Source: Anagrus nilaparvatae | Taxonomy: Eukaryota; Arthropoda; Insecta; Hymenoptera; Mymaridae | Reading direction: 5' to 3' | Length of the DNA stretch: 64,000 nucleotides | Assembly: GCA_022575985.1 (NCBI GenBank) | Contig: JAKSXM010000247.1 | Coordinates: forward strand, 333,501-397,500 | In this document: positions 1-11,310 of the stretch, one piece after another | Layout of the letters: each line of letters begins with the position of its first letter | Numbering within the stretch: the first letter of the stretch is position 1 | The notes under the pieces: model-generated | Told to the model about the DNA's origin: nothing | The model's input: only the letters and a program-made list of their open reading frames with translations | Databases searched by the model: none | Translations under genes and position numbers: made by a program

Positions 1-236
1 TCTACTTTTATACCTGATTTTTCGCTCACTGATATTTTCAAAAAATTTTGTTTTGATAGTTTACCCGCTGTGCGATTTGAAAATTGACTTAATTCAGCAT
101 TAATTACTGTAAAATTTGAACCAAATCGATTTTTGACTACTTCACTTAAAATTTTTTCAGTTAATTGGTATTTTCCATTTGTTTCAAATATCATTAAACT
201 GACAAACAAAGTAATTTTAAGTATAAAACTCAACAT
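1..236 (-). CDS. N-terminus of a putative divergent ionotropic receptor (cut by window edge)
   Basis: An open frame reads from an ATG at 236-234 to the window edge with no stop (78 codons). It starts with a hydrophobic signal peptide (MLSFILKITLFVSLMIFETNG), then a stretch beginning KYQLTEKILSEVV. This has the same layout as the start of the intact receptor at 61546-63423 (signal peptide, then FFLTEKLINQLIEE). The shared T-E-K-hydrophobic pattern at the mature N-terminus suggests another member of the same lineage-specific ionotropic receptor group. Diagnostic membrane segments lie outside the window, so the assignment rests on this short resemblance. It could instead be another secreted protein. 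Confidence 0.5.
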   Translation of the reverse strand, partial: MLSFILKITLFVSLMIFETNGKYQLTEKILSEVVKNRFGSNFTVINAELSQFSNRTAGKLSKQNFLKISVSEKSGIKV

Positions 237-3200
237 TTTTATTTCATTATTTTTTATTTTATAACAAAATTAATTTTTAAATAATAATGACGCGATTTTA
301 AATAATACTGATTTATATTTATAATCTTATTTTTTTATTTGTTTTACCCAGGGAACTGATAAAAAATCTTTATTTTATTTAAAATAATTTCTTAATTTAC
401 AATTCAGTAGTTGGCAAAACAACTTTGGTAATAAAAGCCTTAATTTTTATTAATACGTAAAAATATTTTACATATCTAGAGAAAAAAGCCTATTTTTTAC
501 CCTAGGGAGACAGCTTTTTTGCGCATTATATGTAAAACTATGCTTTAAATCACGGGAAAAAATATGGGGTTTGAGTTTTGCATGCTGTCTGCACTCGCTT
601 GCTACACTTGCTCGTGCATATAACTGCATTCAAAGTCAAAAGCAATATTTTGTCCCTTGTTTAAAAAATAGCTATTTTAAGGATATTTTTACTTAAGATG
701 AATTTAAATCAATTTCAAGATCAATTTTGGTAATATTAGACAAATATCAGTTTTTTCAAAAATTGTCTCGACTCTTTTTCGGTGAAGGTCAGTTATTAGT
801 AAATTTTTTTGATTTTTTACCCAACAAGTTAAATTATTAACTTCAATTATTTAGTTAAGTCATTTGATTCAGAAATAAAAACAGTGGGATTCTGGGGGTT
901 AGCATGAGGGCTTCAAGCACTCAATTCCATATCTCATTCGAGATACAGTGGCAAAGACAATCTTGAAGCCGTTACAAACTTAAACCAAGAGGCTTGAACC
1001 ACAATAAGTTAGATCAGGAACAATTTTTTTAAGTTTTAAAGAATATACCTCGGAATATATAATGAGCTATTCTGGAAGTAGCTCAGATAGAGCAGTTCTC
1101 AACAATCGTAGACATTATACCTATTAAACTCCTTAGTAAAAAAACTCAAGACCATGTATACTATAAAACGAAGTTTTATGATGCAAGGAAAGTAAGGATC
1201 TTTTGCAATGAAGATAAAATAAATAAAATAAATTTTAATATTAGATAAGGAGAAATTTTTTTGTGTACTGATCAGTATCTAGTTTTTTTTTAAGATTGAA
1301 AAAGCCCATATCTATAACCTAACGCAACCTAACCTTATCTAACTTTACGTAATGCAAACTTACGTAAACACTAAATTGGGTTGCTAAAATCAACTTAACA
1401 TATATGGATTTGGGTCTCATAACTTTCCTGGGCTATATAAAAAAAAACGGGGGGATTCCCTCTTAACGAATATATATTTACAATTAGTGACAAATTAAAG
1501 AAACTTATAATTGCTATTACTAAAATCATCCTAAAATATTCCCCAAACGTAAAATATGGTTAATCATAAAATTAAAAAAAACTCGTCCAAAGACAGGCAG
1601 AAAGTATTTGAAGAAATAAATAAAAATTTTAAGCTTACATTAAACGAACAAAAAAAAAATTTTGTCTTCATTTTTATAGAGATATATTGGTTATTCCTAA
1701 AAAAAATTATATATATGAATTTAATGATCCAAATATATATATATATATATATATATATAACATGAAAAATGCTGACAAAACGCGATTTCTATTTTATAAA
1801 ACTTTTTTCAGTATTATACTCTTTTTTTTCTTCAAGATAATTTTAAAAAATAAAATCGTTTATTTATAGAACTTTTTGAAAATCTGACAAAAAGTGACAT
1901 TTTTTAAAAAGAAAAAAAAAATTAGAGAATTGAGTTTATATATATATACATATATATATCAATACTAATAAATTAGTTACAAACTTTATTCCAGATATAT
2001 AAAAACTAATAATGTTGGTTATAAATCAATATTTTAAAACAGTATTAATAGTTATATAACTGGGTTATTACTATTTACCAATTTATGAGTCCTTGAATTG
2101 AAATTATTTTGATTTACTAAATTCAAATTAGACTCAAATTTAGTTCTTAAAACTCTTATGATTTTGGATCTCTAGCTCAAGCTCTTTTGATTCAAAGTCC
2201 CAAAAATTAAAATTATTCGTATTCACCTCATTCATGATTGATTCATTTGTTCTTTCTTCCCTTTCTCCTAAATTACTGAATCTTCTGGAATACAGCTTTT
2301 TATAAACATGTTCCATGTTAAAATATCAAAAATTAGTGTAATTAATATTAATAGCATATTTTTTATAAATACAATCGAGAATATAATTTAAAAAACCAAA
2401 TAATGTAGAAACCTTAATTTATTTGATGAAATAACTGCGTTCTTTGCTTTTTGAATTCATTGTGTAAAAGTTTACATTCATCTATTGGTTTAAAAATAAA
2501 AAAAAATGGTTTTCAATATTTTCTCAAACAACAGTAAACACGTTCTAAAAAGAAGTTTTAAATCTCTAAAGGATTATTAGTATGCATGTTAAGGAAAATT
2601 TTTACTTTTATTTAAGAATAGAAAAATTTATTTTTTAGATCTTCGTTTCTGATTGTATTTGATAAGCTATGTACATAAATATCAATCCCAAGAGAAAATC
2701 TGAAAAGAGGAAAATAGCTATTCCAAACTTTTTTTTATACAATTGAAATATTTTATTTTATAGTTTCAGTTAAGCACGAGCATTAATTCAATGAAGAAAT
2801 ATTTTCATATAAAAATTCAAAAAGCTTATTATTTATGAGCTTTTGGCGGATATATAATAATTTATGCATTTATTTAATATTATATTTTTTTAAAAATAGC
2901 TTTTATAAATATTTAAGTTAACACTAATTTTGTACTCTGAGGTAACAGAGTATGATAATAAAATTATAAAAGCAAGCTAGAATTATTTTATTTGAAGCTC
3001 ACTTAATTTTATTAAAAAAGCTAAATATAAATCGTACAATTATATGTACTTTGTCTTTTTAAAATTTCTGCTACTGCACATAACTATATGTTTTTATAAG
3101 GAAATTAAAGCACTTAATTTAATTGAATGATATAGAGAGTATATTTCTGTATTCAAAAAATATTATTTCTAAAGTTATACTAATGGTATTTTATATTAAA

Positions 3201-3476
3201 TATTTAATTGATTTTATGCATGCAATTAAGTACTATTAACGTAATTTTAAGTAGTACTTATTAATACACACGATTACGTTATATAAATTACGTTACGAAT
3301 GTACACTGTGAATAAATGAAGAGTAGAAATTAGTGCTAATGTTAGTAAAAATATTTAAAGTGACGCATCCATGAGAATTTTCAATAATTTATACTATTCT
3401 GCGGAGCGATTTTTACTCTGATTAAGAGTAATTCTTAAACTAGAACTAGTAAATATTACTACTAATACTTATATTA
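237..3476. other. AT-rich intergenic DNA with no supported gene
   Basis: Long A/T runs, a TA microsatellite (about 1732-1760) and an unplaced repeat at 478-690. The short ORFs at 1556-1869 are low-complexity Lys/Asn/Ile/Tyr translations overlapping the TA repeat and are not credible genes. A copy of the motif ATAAACATGTTCCATGTT lies near 2305; this motif recurs beside the minisatellite and at four other places. Confidence 0.5.
478..690. repeat. Interspersed repeat, copy 1 (second copy near 47625-47830)
   Basis: This segment and 47625-47830 share an ordered series of motifs: TATCTAG, a run ending in CCCTAGGGAGAC, GCTTTTTTG, ATTATATGTAAAACTAT, TTTTGCATGCTGTC, CATATAACTGCAT and TTTAAAAAATAGCTATTT. 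This is too much to be chance in AT-rich DNA. There is no coding potential. The second copy sits inside the loop of the large palindrome at 45791-48827, so it is mobile or was mobilised there. Element class unknown. Confidence 0.6.
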
Positions 3477-3875
3477 CACTGTAAAAAGTAACTTTCTTAT
3501 ATTAACAAAAAAATTAGAACATTTTCGAAAAATTAGTAAATTTTCGAAAAAAATCGTATATTTACTAAATTTAGTATTTTAACAATCGAGTATTCTCGAT
3601 TTTTTTGTGAATTCGCAAGAAAAATTGATAATTTACAATTTTTTTTCGAAAATTTTCAAAAAATAGTTGTAAATTTCTGAAAAATAGTTGTGAATTTACA
3701 ACTTTTTTCGTAAAATCACAAAAAAAAATCGAGAATTCTCGAATTTTCCGACAATATACTAAATTTTGTAAATTTACGATTTTTATCGAATATTTGCAAA
3801 TTTTTTTGAAAATTTATTAATTTTTCGAAAAAATTCAATTTATTTGTAAATCTAAGAAAGTTACTTTTTACAGTG
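3477..3875. mobile_element. Palindromic MITE (TA insertion), copy 1
   Basis: About 0.4 kb with terminal inverted repeats starting CACTGTAAAAAGTAACTTTC and ending in the complement, GTTACTTTTTACAGTG. The interior is also imperfectly self-complementary (TCGAAAAA/TTTTTCGA blocks). The flanks are TA on both sides, consistent with a TA target duplication as in Tc1/mariner-type MITEs. A second copy lies at 16025-16426. A 94-codon frame inside it is a by-product of its base composition. Confidence 0.8.
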
Positions 3876-4017
3876 TAGTTAGGTATGGTAATTTCGAATA
3901 TTTTTAATATCATTAACCCAAGTAAAAAAGTGAATATATTATCAATATATTGATTTTGAAATATATTGTCAATATATTGTGAACAACATATTGTGAACAA
4001 TATAAAAAAAAAAATAT

Positions 4018-4114
4018 TACCTTAATTTTTATTATTATTTTGTCTGACAAATTGTAATATATAAAAAATTACAATTTGTTAGACAAAATAATAATGAAAA
4101 TTAAGGTAATAATC
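4018..4114. repeat. Short palindromic insertion (hairpin)
   Basis: A near-perfect inverted repeat: ATTACCTTAATTTTTATTAT at the left is mirrored by ATAATGAAAATTAAGGTAAT at the right. The inner TTTTGTCTGACAAATTGTAA pairs with TTACAATTTGTTAGACAAAA around a short ATATAAAAA loop. It could be a tiny MITE or the remains of a larger foldback. Confidence 0.6.
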
Positions 4115-4170
4115 TTTTTTTTTAAATTAATCATTTCTTTGACTTAAAAATTTTGAGTATATATATATAT

Positions 4171-6409
4171 ATGGGCATATCCATTACTTTTCATACAAAA
4201 GTGTGCGCACCCATGACTCCGATCGAGCTCAAATTTTTAGGGGTGATTTGAAGTAATAAAAAACTCAGCCAGCCAAAATTTCAGCCATTTTGCAGGACGG
4301 GTTGCCGAGATACAAGCTCTAAAAGGTCCAAAAATAGCTGTTTTTAGCCAATTTTCAAAAATTTACTGGGCTTCAAAGATTAGTCCAAAAAACATCCAGC
4401 TGGTCTCATTTTTTTCCTTGAACTTTCAACTTTTACCAAAAAAATTTTCAAAAAGTTTCATGGAGTTGATTTTTACTGGCATTGATTAACGTAAGATTCA
4501 TTTTATAGGAAAATGCTGATTTTTGAACTTAAATTGTGACTCAGCATCATTAGCTAAAGAACTTCGGTTGGTCTCATTAAAAGCGTCTAGCAAAGACCTT
4601 TCAAATGAGCCCTTAAACGTTAAAAAAGCTTATCAGGGACCGGAGATATAAGCAATTGAAAGTTTGCTGTTTCCGAAAATATCGATTTTTTAACAACTTT
4701 AATCGTCTACAAAATTTTTCTCTGAGCGTTTAAAGAGCTGAAAATTTCAGGGAAGCTTCTTTTGATATTAAAACAAATTCCCTAAAAATTTGGGCGATGG
4801 TATTGGCTTCTGTTTGTAGATATAAGACTCTGAAAATGTGTAATAATTGGACCAATATTGGCCAATAATTGGTTAAGGGGTCAATCAAAAAATTTTTCTT
4901 CTTCAATATTCGAATAGTCAGGGAAAAATGAGCTGATTTTAAAAAAAAAATTTTTATTTTTGACCGAAAAATAAGCGAGTTATCATCATTTTAAGATTTT
5001 TTAAAAAATATTCCAAAAATCCCAGTTTTAGGGTCATTATACAGTATTCTAACTTGAAATAACGATAACTCGCTTATTTTTCGGTCTAAAATAAAAATTT
5101 TTTTTTTTAAATTGTCGAATTTTTTCCTGGCCATTTGAATATTTACAAAAAAGAAACTTTTTGTATGCAAAAATTATTTTTTTGGGCCAAAAACTACCCT
5201 AATACATTGACAAAATAAAGTAAGTTCTAAAGTAATTTGCCAAAAAAAAATTATTTTTGCATATAAAAAGTTTCTTTTTTGTAAATATTCGAATAGCCAG
5301 GAAAAAATTCGACAATTTAAAAAAAAAAATTTTTATTTTAGACCGAAAAATAAGCGAGTTATCGTTATTTCAAGTTAGAATACTGTATAATGACCCTAAA
5401 ACTGGGATTTTTGGAATATTTTTTAAAAAATCTTAAAATGATGATAACTTCAGGCGCGCACACACGCTATAGGCTACTTAGGCTGTAGCCTACCCTTTCA
5501 AGGCATCTTTTTCACAAATATTTTAATTTTTTTCATCTATTTTAAAAAATTTATCATTATTAGCCTACCCCAGCGCAACTTTCTGTGTGCGCGCCTGTAA
5601 CTTGCTTATTTTTCGGTCAAAAATAAAAATTTTTTTTTTAAAATCAGCTCATTTTTCCCTGACTATTCGAATATTGAAGAAGAAAAATTTTTTGATTGAC
5701 CCCTTAACCAATTATTGGCCAATATTGGTCCAATTATTACACATTTTCAGAGTCTTATATCTACAAACAGAAGCCAATACCATCGCCCAAATTTTTAGGG
5801 AATTTGTTTTAATATCAAAAGAAGCTTCCCTGAAATTTTCAGCTCTTTAAACGCTCAGAGAAAAATTTTGTAGACGATTAAAGTTGTTAAAAAATCGATA
5901 TTTTCGGAAATAGCAAACTTTCAATTGCTTATATCTCCGGTCCCTGATAAGCTTTTTTAACGTTTAAGGTCTCATTTGAAAGGTCTTTGCTAGACGCTTT
6001 TAATGAGACCAACCGAAATTCTTTAGCTAATGATGCTGAGTCACAATTTAAGTTCAAAAATCAGCATTTTCCTATAAAATGAATCTTACGTTAATCAATG
6101 CCAGTAAAAATCAACTCCATGAAACTTTTTGAAAATTTTTTTGGTAAAAGTTGAAAGTTCAAGGAAAAAAATGAGACCAGCTGGATGTTTTTTGGACTAA
6201 TCCTTGAAGCCCAGTAAATTTTTGAAAATTGGCTAAAAACAGCTATTTTTGGACCTTTTAGAGCTTGTATCTCGGCAACCCGTCCTGCAAAATGGCTGAA
6301 ATTTTGGCTGGCTGAGTTTTTTATTACTTTAAATCACCTCTGAAAATTTGAGCCCGATCGGAGTCATGAGTGCGCACACTTTTGTATGAAAAGTAATGGA
6401 TATGCCCAT
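4171..6409. mobile_element. Giant palindromic element (arms about 1.1 kb)
   Basis: The left arm begins ATGGGCATATCCATTACTTT and the right arm ends in its complement, AAAGTAATGGATATGCCCAT. The two arms match almost base for base inward to a centre near 5205; blocks reading AGCCAGCCAAAATTTCAGCC, CAGGACGGGTTGCCGAGATA and GGACCGGAGATATAAGCAAT appear in both. A smaller inverted pair (TAAGCGAGTTAT / ATAACTCGCTTA) lies within each arm. Both sides are flanked by TATA repeats. No protein is encoded; the 87-codon frame at 5587 merely crosses one arm. The right arm is broken by a 147-bp MITE. Confidence 0.85.
5451..5597. mobile_element. 147-bp MITE with CAGGCGCGCACACA ends, inserted in a palindrome arm
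   Basis: The terminal inverted repeats are CAGGCGCGCACACA and TGTGTGCGCGCCTG, much richer in G/C than the surroundings. The insertion is flanked by a perfect 6-bp direct repeat, TAACTT (5445-5450 and 5598-5603). The opposite, uninterrupted arm shows the empty site as a single copy. A CTTAGGCTGTAGCCTA hairpin lies inside. Confidence 0.8.
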
Positions 6410-6518
6410 ATATATATATTATTATTTTTGAAAATAAACTTAAAACTTAAAAATTTTGATTTTTTTTCCCAAATATTGTTCACAATATATTGATAATATA
6501 TTCACTTTTTTACTTGGG

Positions 6519-7863
6519 TAAAATTAATATTATTTTGGTGAATCTTTCGACCTAGAGAGCTATTTAATAAATCTATTGTTTTATTAAACTCAACATGATA
6601 CGTGGATGCCATCTGCTATCACTTTTTTTATTTTAACGTATCAACCAGTTTTAAATAATTTTATTATCATTTTTTTTAAAATTCAATTTTATCGAAATTA
6701 ATTTTTTTAAAACATAGAAATATTAACAAAACTATTAACAAAACTGAAAGTCAATAACAATAGAGTTTTTAACAAAAAAAATCTTTAAAATTAATTTCTA
6801 ATCTACATTTATTTACAGTGTATATTTTTGTTCTTTTAAAATTTACATATATTAAAACTTGAATACTTTTTTCCTTAAATTTTTGTAAAAAGGTATAATA
6901 ATTAAAAAAAAAAATTTTTTAAATGACTTTCAGTCAAACAAAAGTTACCTAGCAACATTTGTTTTATAGTTAGTAGAATGTCAACTTGTGTTGACTCGTA
7001 TCCTAATTATTGATCTGGAAAACATTAAGTTAGTTTTTATGGAAGTAATTTTATTTAAAAAAATATGTACATAGAAACTTAAAAGAAATATTTTATGCTT
7101 ATTGATTTAGAAATGGAATTACATGTTTGGGTTTTTTTTATACTTTGCTGAATATTTAATAAATATCAAAAAATTCTAGTATAAATACCTGAAAAAACTA
7201 TTGTTAGGAGTCTTGTAAAAATCGACATATTTAATGTTATTATAAAATTATTTTTTATTTAGAAACATCGAAGTAGGTAAGGTTGTTTTGGTATTAATTG
7301 AAACTAAATTTGTAATTTTAAAAATTGAAAAAATCAAAAATTAAATAAATATTTAATAAAGTAAGTCAAAAAACAATCTAGGATTAGAGATTTATAAATT
7401 CGAATCCGTTGCCAAAAGATTGGCACCGGGATTCTTCAATGAATAAAAAATATTCAGGGGTATTTAAAATATAATCTATAACATTTTTATCAAGATTATG
7501 TCTTCTCCGTCAGTATTGTCCTTTCGACCTCGTCTTAATATTTTTATCGTGAATCTTGATATTCGTAATAACTCATTCCTTCTTTTGGACAAAATGAAGT
7601 AATATTTAAATACCTGCACTAATTAAATGAAAGTATTGCAATAATTATTCTTCATAAATTTGGAAAGTTTCGTCCAAAAAACACACTAGTTTTACTGTGA
7701 ATTCAAAACACGCTTTTCCTATACTGACTTTGGAAATTATGAGACTGCAGTTATCTTTGAAAGCACTTCATCCCACAGGACATTCATTACATAAAAACGA
7801 AAGAGTAAAGCAGTTTAAAGATAGTCATAAACGAACCAAAATTATATTATTTCTAGATTCGTA
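6519..7863. other. AT-rich intergenic DNA, nothing recognised
   Basis: No ORF, RNA gene or clear repeat boundary is visible. The only feature is general A/T richness with poly-A and poly-T runs. Confidence 0.4.
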
Positions 7864-8170
7864 AACTGAAAAAAAAACCGAAACTGTTCCAGAATTCTGC
7901 AACCAGAATTGTTCCAGTTCCCGCTATCGGAATCCCGGCTGTGGCAGACTTAATTTTTTTTTTCTTTAAAATTATTTCCTGCAAATGACATAAAACTTAA
8001 AGAAAAGTTCCAAAAAAATTTTTTTCTTTTTGGTCCAAAAATTTTTTTTAAGTCCTGCCGTGGTGCTCGCAATTTTTTTTTTTTTTTTTTTTTTTTTCAT
8101 TTTAAGACATTTGCAATTGTTTAAAACAAAAAAAAATTCTGGCTGTCACAACCAGTATTTTTTTTCAGTG
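7864..8170. mobile_element. MITE family B, copy 1
   Basis: It begins AACTGAAAAAAAAACCG and ends TTTTTTTTCAGTG, with an inner AATTCTGGCTGTCACAACCAG near the right end that mirrors the left CTGCAACCAGAATT. Three relatives occur at 13224, 13531 and 22849. Shared traits are CACTGAAAAAAAAATCCGG ends, a TGGCAGC block and a region near each end reading ATTTGCAA.GTTTAAAA or its complement. The ends match loosely, so the copies are old. Confidence 0.6.
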
Positions 8171-8619
8171 TAAGTTTAAGCCAAAACTTAAGTTTTAAAT
8201 CCGGAATTTTTTTCAGCCAATAATACGTGATTTTTTAAATAGTAAAAAAGTTGCAATTTTTCCTTTTTATTGCTGACCTCCTCAGATAAACATAATAGAA
8301 TACTATCTCTTACATGAAATTGATTAATTTTTAATTCTTATTGCATTTTCTGTTTTGTTTTATACTTATATTGTACAAAATGAAGATAAGAAGTTTATTA
8401 CCGACTCTCAATGTTTTCTCTATCTTGTTTATTTAGATATTACTTTGGAAATAACTACAATGCCAACAGAATCACACAATTTATTATCATAAGGCAGTAT
8501 AAGTTATTTTTAGGATTTTTTTCAAAAATGAAAAGATAAAATTGATTAACTTTTGTAGAAAGGTAGAGAGCTAGATTTAACAAGCTCCGTACTTAAAAAT
8601 AATTTTTGACCGCTGTTAT

Positions 8620-9010
8620 GACAAGTGGGTAACAAGGGGAGTTCAATACATTTGGAACACCAAATCACACCAAATGGTTATAGATCAGTTTATTATATTG
8701 AAAAAACATAGCTGATACCCATTGTTATTATGACAATCGGCGTTCTGAGCCTAATAGAAGCGCAAGGCTCAATTTTATTCAATAGCGTTTTTTGATAATT
8801 TTCAATTTAACGCTTCAACCTTGTTTCTTATACTATTAACTTTCAGGTTGTCTTATTTTTTTATGTAAATTTCGCCGCAATTCTTTATCAATAATTCATT
8901 TACTGTGGTAGTTTTTTAACCAAATGCCCAATTTTGGCCCAAAATTACCATTTATTAAATTGCTTACAAATAGGTTATTTTTAAGTCCCAAAAATTTGGT
9001 AAAAGTTGAA
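8620..9010. repeat. Fragment related to the giant palindromes
   Basis: AAGGGGAGTTCAATACATTT, then GGAACACCAAAT and CCAAATGGTTATAGAT, is the complement of 38882-38935. Looser matches to the same motifs occur at 58640-58710. Further on, AAATGCCCAATTTTGGCCCA resembles the arm module of the elements at 49104-51390 and 57452-60287. It is a truncated, unpaired copy. Confidence 0.5.
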
Positions 9011-10095
9011 AGTTTCAAAAAATTGTTTACTGACCGCTTTTCAATTATTTTTTTTGCAAGATTGATACACCTTCAGGTTGCTGTCGTAAATTTTTAATTT
9101 CCAAGAATTTGCTTGATTTTTCAAGAAAATCACTTTAAAATTCAAGCCGGGCTTTTACACCAAATAAACGTAGAAAATACTTTAGTGCAGCCTAATTTGA
9201 ATGATCAAAATTTATTTTTCATGAAACCCGATGTAAAATTTTATTTAAAAAAAACATAAAGCATTATTTTTAATGTACCCATATACAATATATAAAAAGT
9301 AAAGAGAATAATATTTATTTACTATGTAAAGCTCAAAACCTCATTTTATAAAATAAATTATTTGAACTTTTAAGTTTATAGAAGGAAAAAAGTATTATTT
9401 TATGATTGAATGAAATATAGATGAAGTAAATAAGCATATAAATAGATAAAACTATACACTCTATTTTAGAACCATTATTCAATTTAAATTTTACTACATT
9501 ACCAATACTTAAAATAATACAGAAATAGCTTCTAAGTATAATATTGTTATATATAAAAATATAATTATATTATTTTGTGTATGTGTAAAATAAAGTTTTA
9601 CATTAATTTTATATAGAAATAATTAAATTTTAAATTATTATATTCAATAACCAGATTATGTTTTAATTCAAAAATTATATAATAAACCTGTATAAATAAT
9701 AGGTATTATAAAATTAATACTATAATAAATAATTTTATAGATAGTATTAAAAATATATGTAATTATAAGCTTTCTTTATAGTTTTAAAATAGTGGCTTAT
9801 TTAACAAGTTTCTAAAATAACTCGTTAAAAAAAAAACTTGTGGCCACTATATCTTTGTTTACTCCATATTCTGATAAATTTTACCAAGATTCACATTTAC
9901 TCTCGAATTTTATAATACATTTTATATAAATATGACACTTAACGGTTTGATTAAATGCAAGTTTGCATAAAATAATTTTTTACGCACTAGAGAATATTTA
10001 CGCATTTCAGAAAAGTTACACTTGATAGCCGTGGCGCCGTAGAGTAAAGGTTCGCTCGAGTTCGCTTTAAAGTTCTTATTTATTTTTTTAAATAT
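9011..10095. other. AT-rich intergenic DNA, nothing recognised
   Basis: Almost pure A/T from about 9240 to 9780, with no coding or RNA feature. The 64-codon minus frame at 9922-10116 starts in the neighbouring repeat boundary and has no recognisable content. Confidence 0.4.
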
Positions 10096-10098
10096 TTT

Positions 10099-11310
10099 AA
10101 CATGGAACATGTTCATTGGATGGGGTATTTGAAAAAGTCCGGCTTGGCAGGGGGGGGGGGTGAAAAAGTGACGCTTTTAGGGGGGGTCAAAAATTGACGC
10201 TTTTAGGGGGGGGGGGGTCAAAAATTGACGTTTTTAGGGGGAGGGGTCAAATGGACTTAGAATATTTTCGATTCAGGGACTTTTGGTGCAGAAGTACCTA
10301 GGGACCTATGGTGCAGAAGTACCTAGGGACCTTTGGTGCAGAAGTACCTAGGGACTATTGGTGCAGAAGTCCCTAAAGACCTTTGGTGCAGAAGTACCTA
10401 GGAACCTTTGGTGCAGAAGTACCTAGGGAGCATTGGTGCAGAAGTACCCAGGGACTATTGGTGCAGAAGTCCCTAAAGACCTTTGGTGCAAAAGTACCTA
10501 GGAACCTTTGGTGCAGAAGTACCTAGGGACTATTGGTGCAGAAGTCCCTAAAGACCTTTGGTGCAGAAGTACCTAGGAACCTTTGGTGCAGAAGTACCTA
10601 GGGAGCATTGGTGCAGAAGTACCCAGGGACTATTGGTGCAGAAGTCCCTAAAGACCTTTGGTGCAAAAGTACCTAGGAACCTTTGGTGCAGAAGTACCTA
10701 GGGACTATTGGTGCAGAAGTCCCTAAAGACCTTTGGTGCAGAAGTACCTAGGAACCTTTGGTGGAGAAGTACCTAGGGAGCATTGGTGCAGAAGTAACTA
10801 GGGACTATTGGTGCAGAAGTCCCTAAAGACCTTTGGTGCAGAAGTACCTAGGAACCTTTGGTGCAGAAGTCCCTAAAGACCTTTGGTGCAGAAGTACTTA
10901 GGGAGCATTGGTGCAGAAGTACCTAGGGACCTATGGTGCAGAAGTCGCTAAAGACCTTTGGTGCAGAAGTACCTAGGAAGTTTTGGTGCAGAAGTACCTA
11001 GGGAGCATTGGTGCAGAAGTCCCTAAAGACCTTTGGTGCAGAAGTACCTATGGAGTATTGGTGCAAAAGTACCTAGGGACCATTGGTGCAGAATTTTTAA
11101 GAATTCATTGTAAAAATTAATAAAAAATAAATTCATATTATTTAAAAAACTATAATAATTTGAAAATTTAATTAATTTGGTTCATTTTGATGTCTAAGCA
11201 GCATGATTTCTATAATAAAAATCTAAATATAAATATTTGCATATAAATATTTATATTATGAACACAATAAATACTTTATTATCAATGTTATAAATGAACA
11301 TGTTCCATGC
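10099..11310. mobile_element. Minisatellite-bearing repeat unit bounded by ACATGGAACATGTTC
   Basis: The palindromic motif ACATGGAACATGTTC is at 10099-10113, and GAACATGTTCCATG near 11297 marks the other side. Inside are a G-rich tandem of about 32 bp (10148-10250; CTTTTAGGGGGGG then TCAAAAATTGACG) and then the 25-bp array. The motif recurs near 2305, 12524 and 41620. At 41530-41640 the same G-rich block appears on the opposite strand next to it, so this arrangement is a dispersed element and not a single local expansion. Transposition mechanism unknown. Confidence 0.55.
10275..11095 (+). repeat. 25-bp minisatellite, about 32 units, with 7-unit higher-order structure
   Basis: The unit is GGTGCAGAAGTACCTAGGGA plus a variable last five bases (CCTTT, CTATT, GCATT, CCTAT). 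Reading the variant part of each unit, the order 'GACTATT, ccctaaaGACC, GGAACC, GGAGCATT, cccaGGGACTATT, ccctaaaGACC, GGAACC (with CAAAAGT)' repeats three times in a row. This gives a 175-bp higher-order period spanning units 3-23. The last third is less regular. Confidence 0.95.

Larger units (their letters stand above)
3917..6518. mobile_element. Outer foldback element carrying nested palindromes
   Basis: The ends are inverted copies of each other: CCCAAGTAAAAAAGTGAATA at 3917 and its complement ending TTCACTTTTTTACTTGGG at 6518. The similarity runs inward roughly 50-90 bp (AATATATTATCAATATATTG, then GTGAACAATA). The left flank is TTAA and the right flank TAAA. A CCC terminus beside TTAA resembles piggyBac-type insertion, though the right site is degenerate. 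Between the ends lie a hairpin (4018-4114) and a 2.2 kb palindrome (4171-6409). No transposase ORF is present. Confidence 0.6.

Noticed and set aside
10275..11095. Regular repeats like a CRISPR array
   Set aside because: Units are contiguous 25-mers with no unique spacers, and the genome is eukaryotic. This is a minisatellite.
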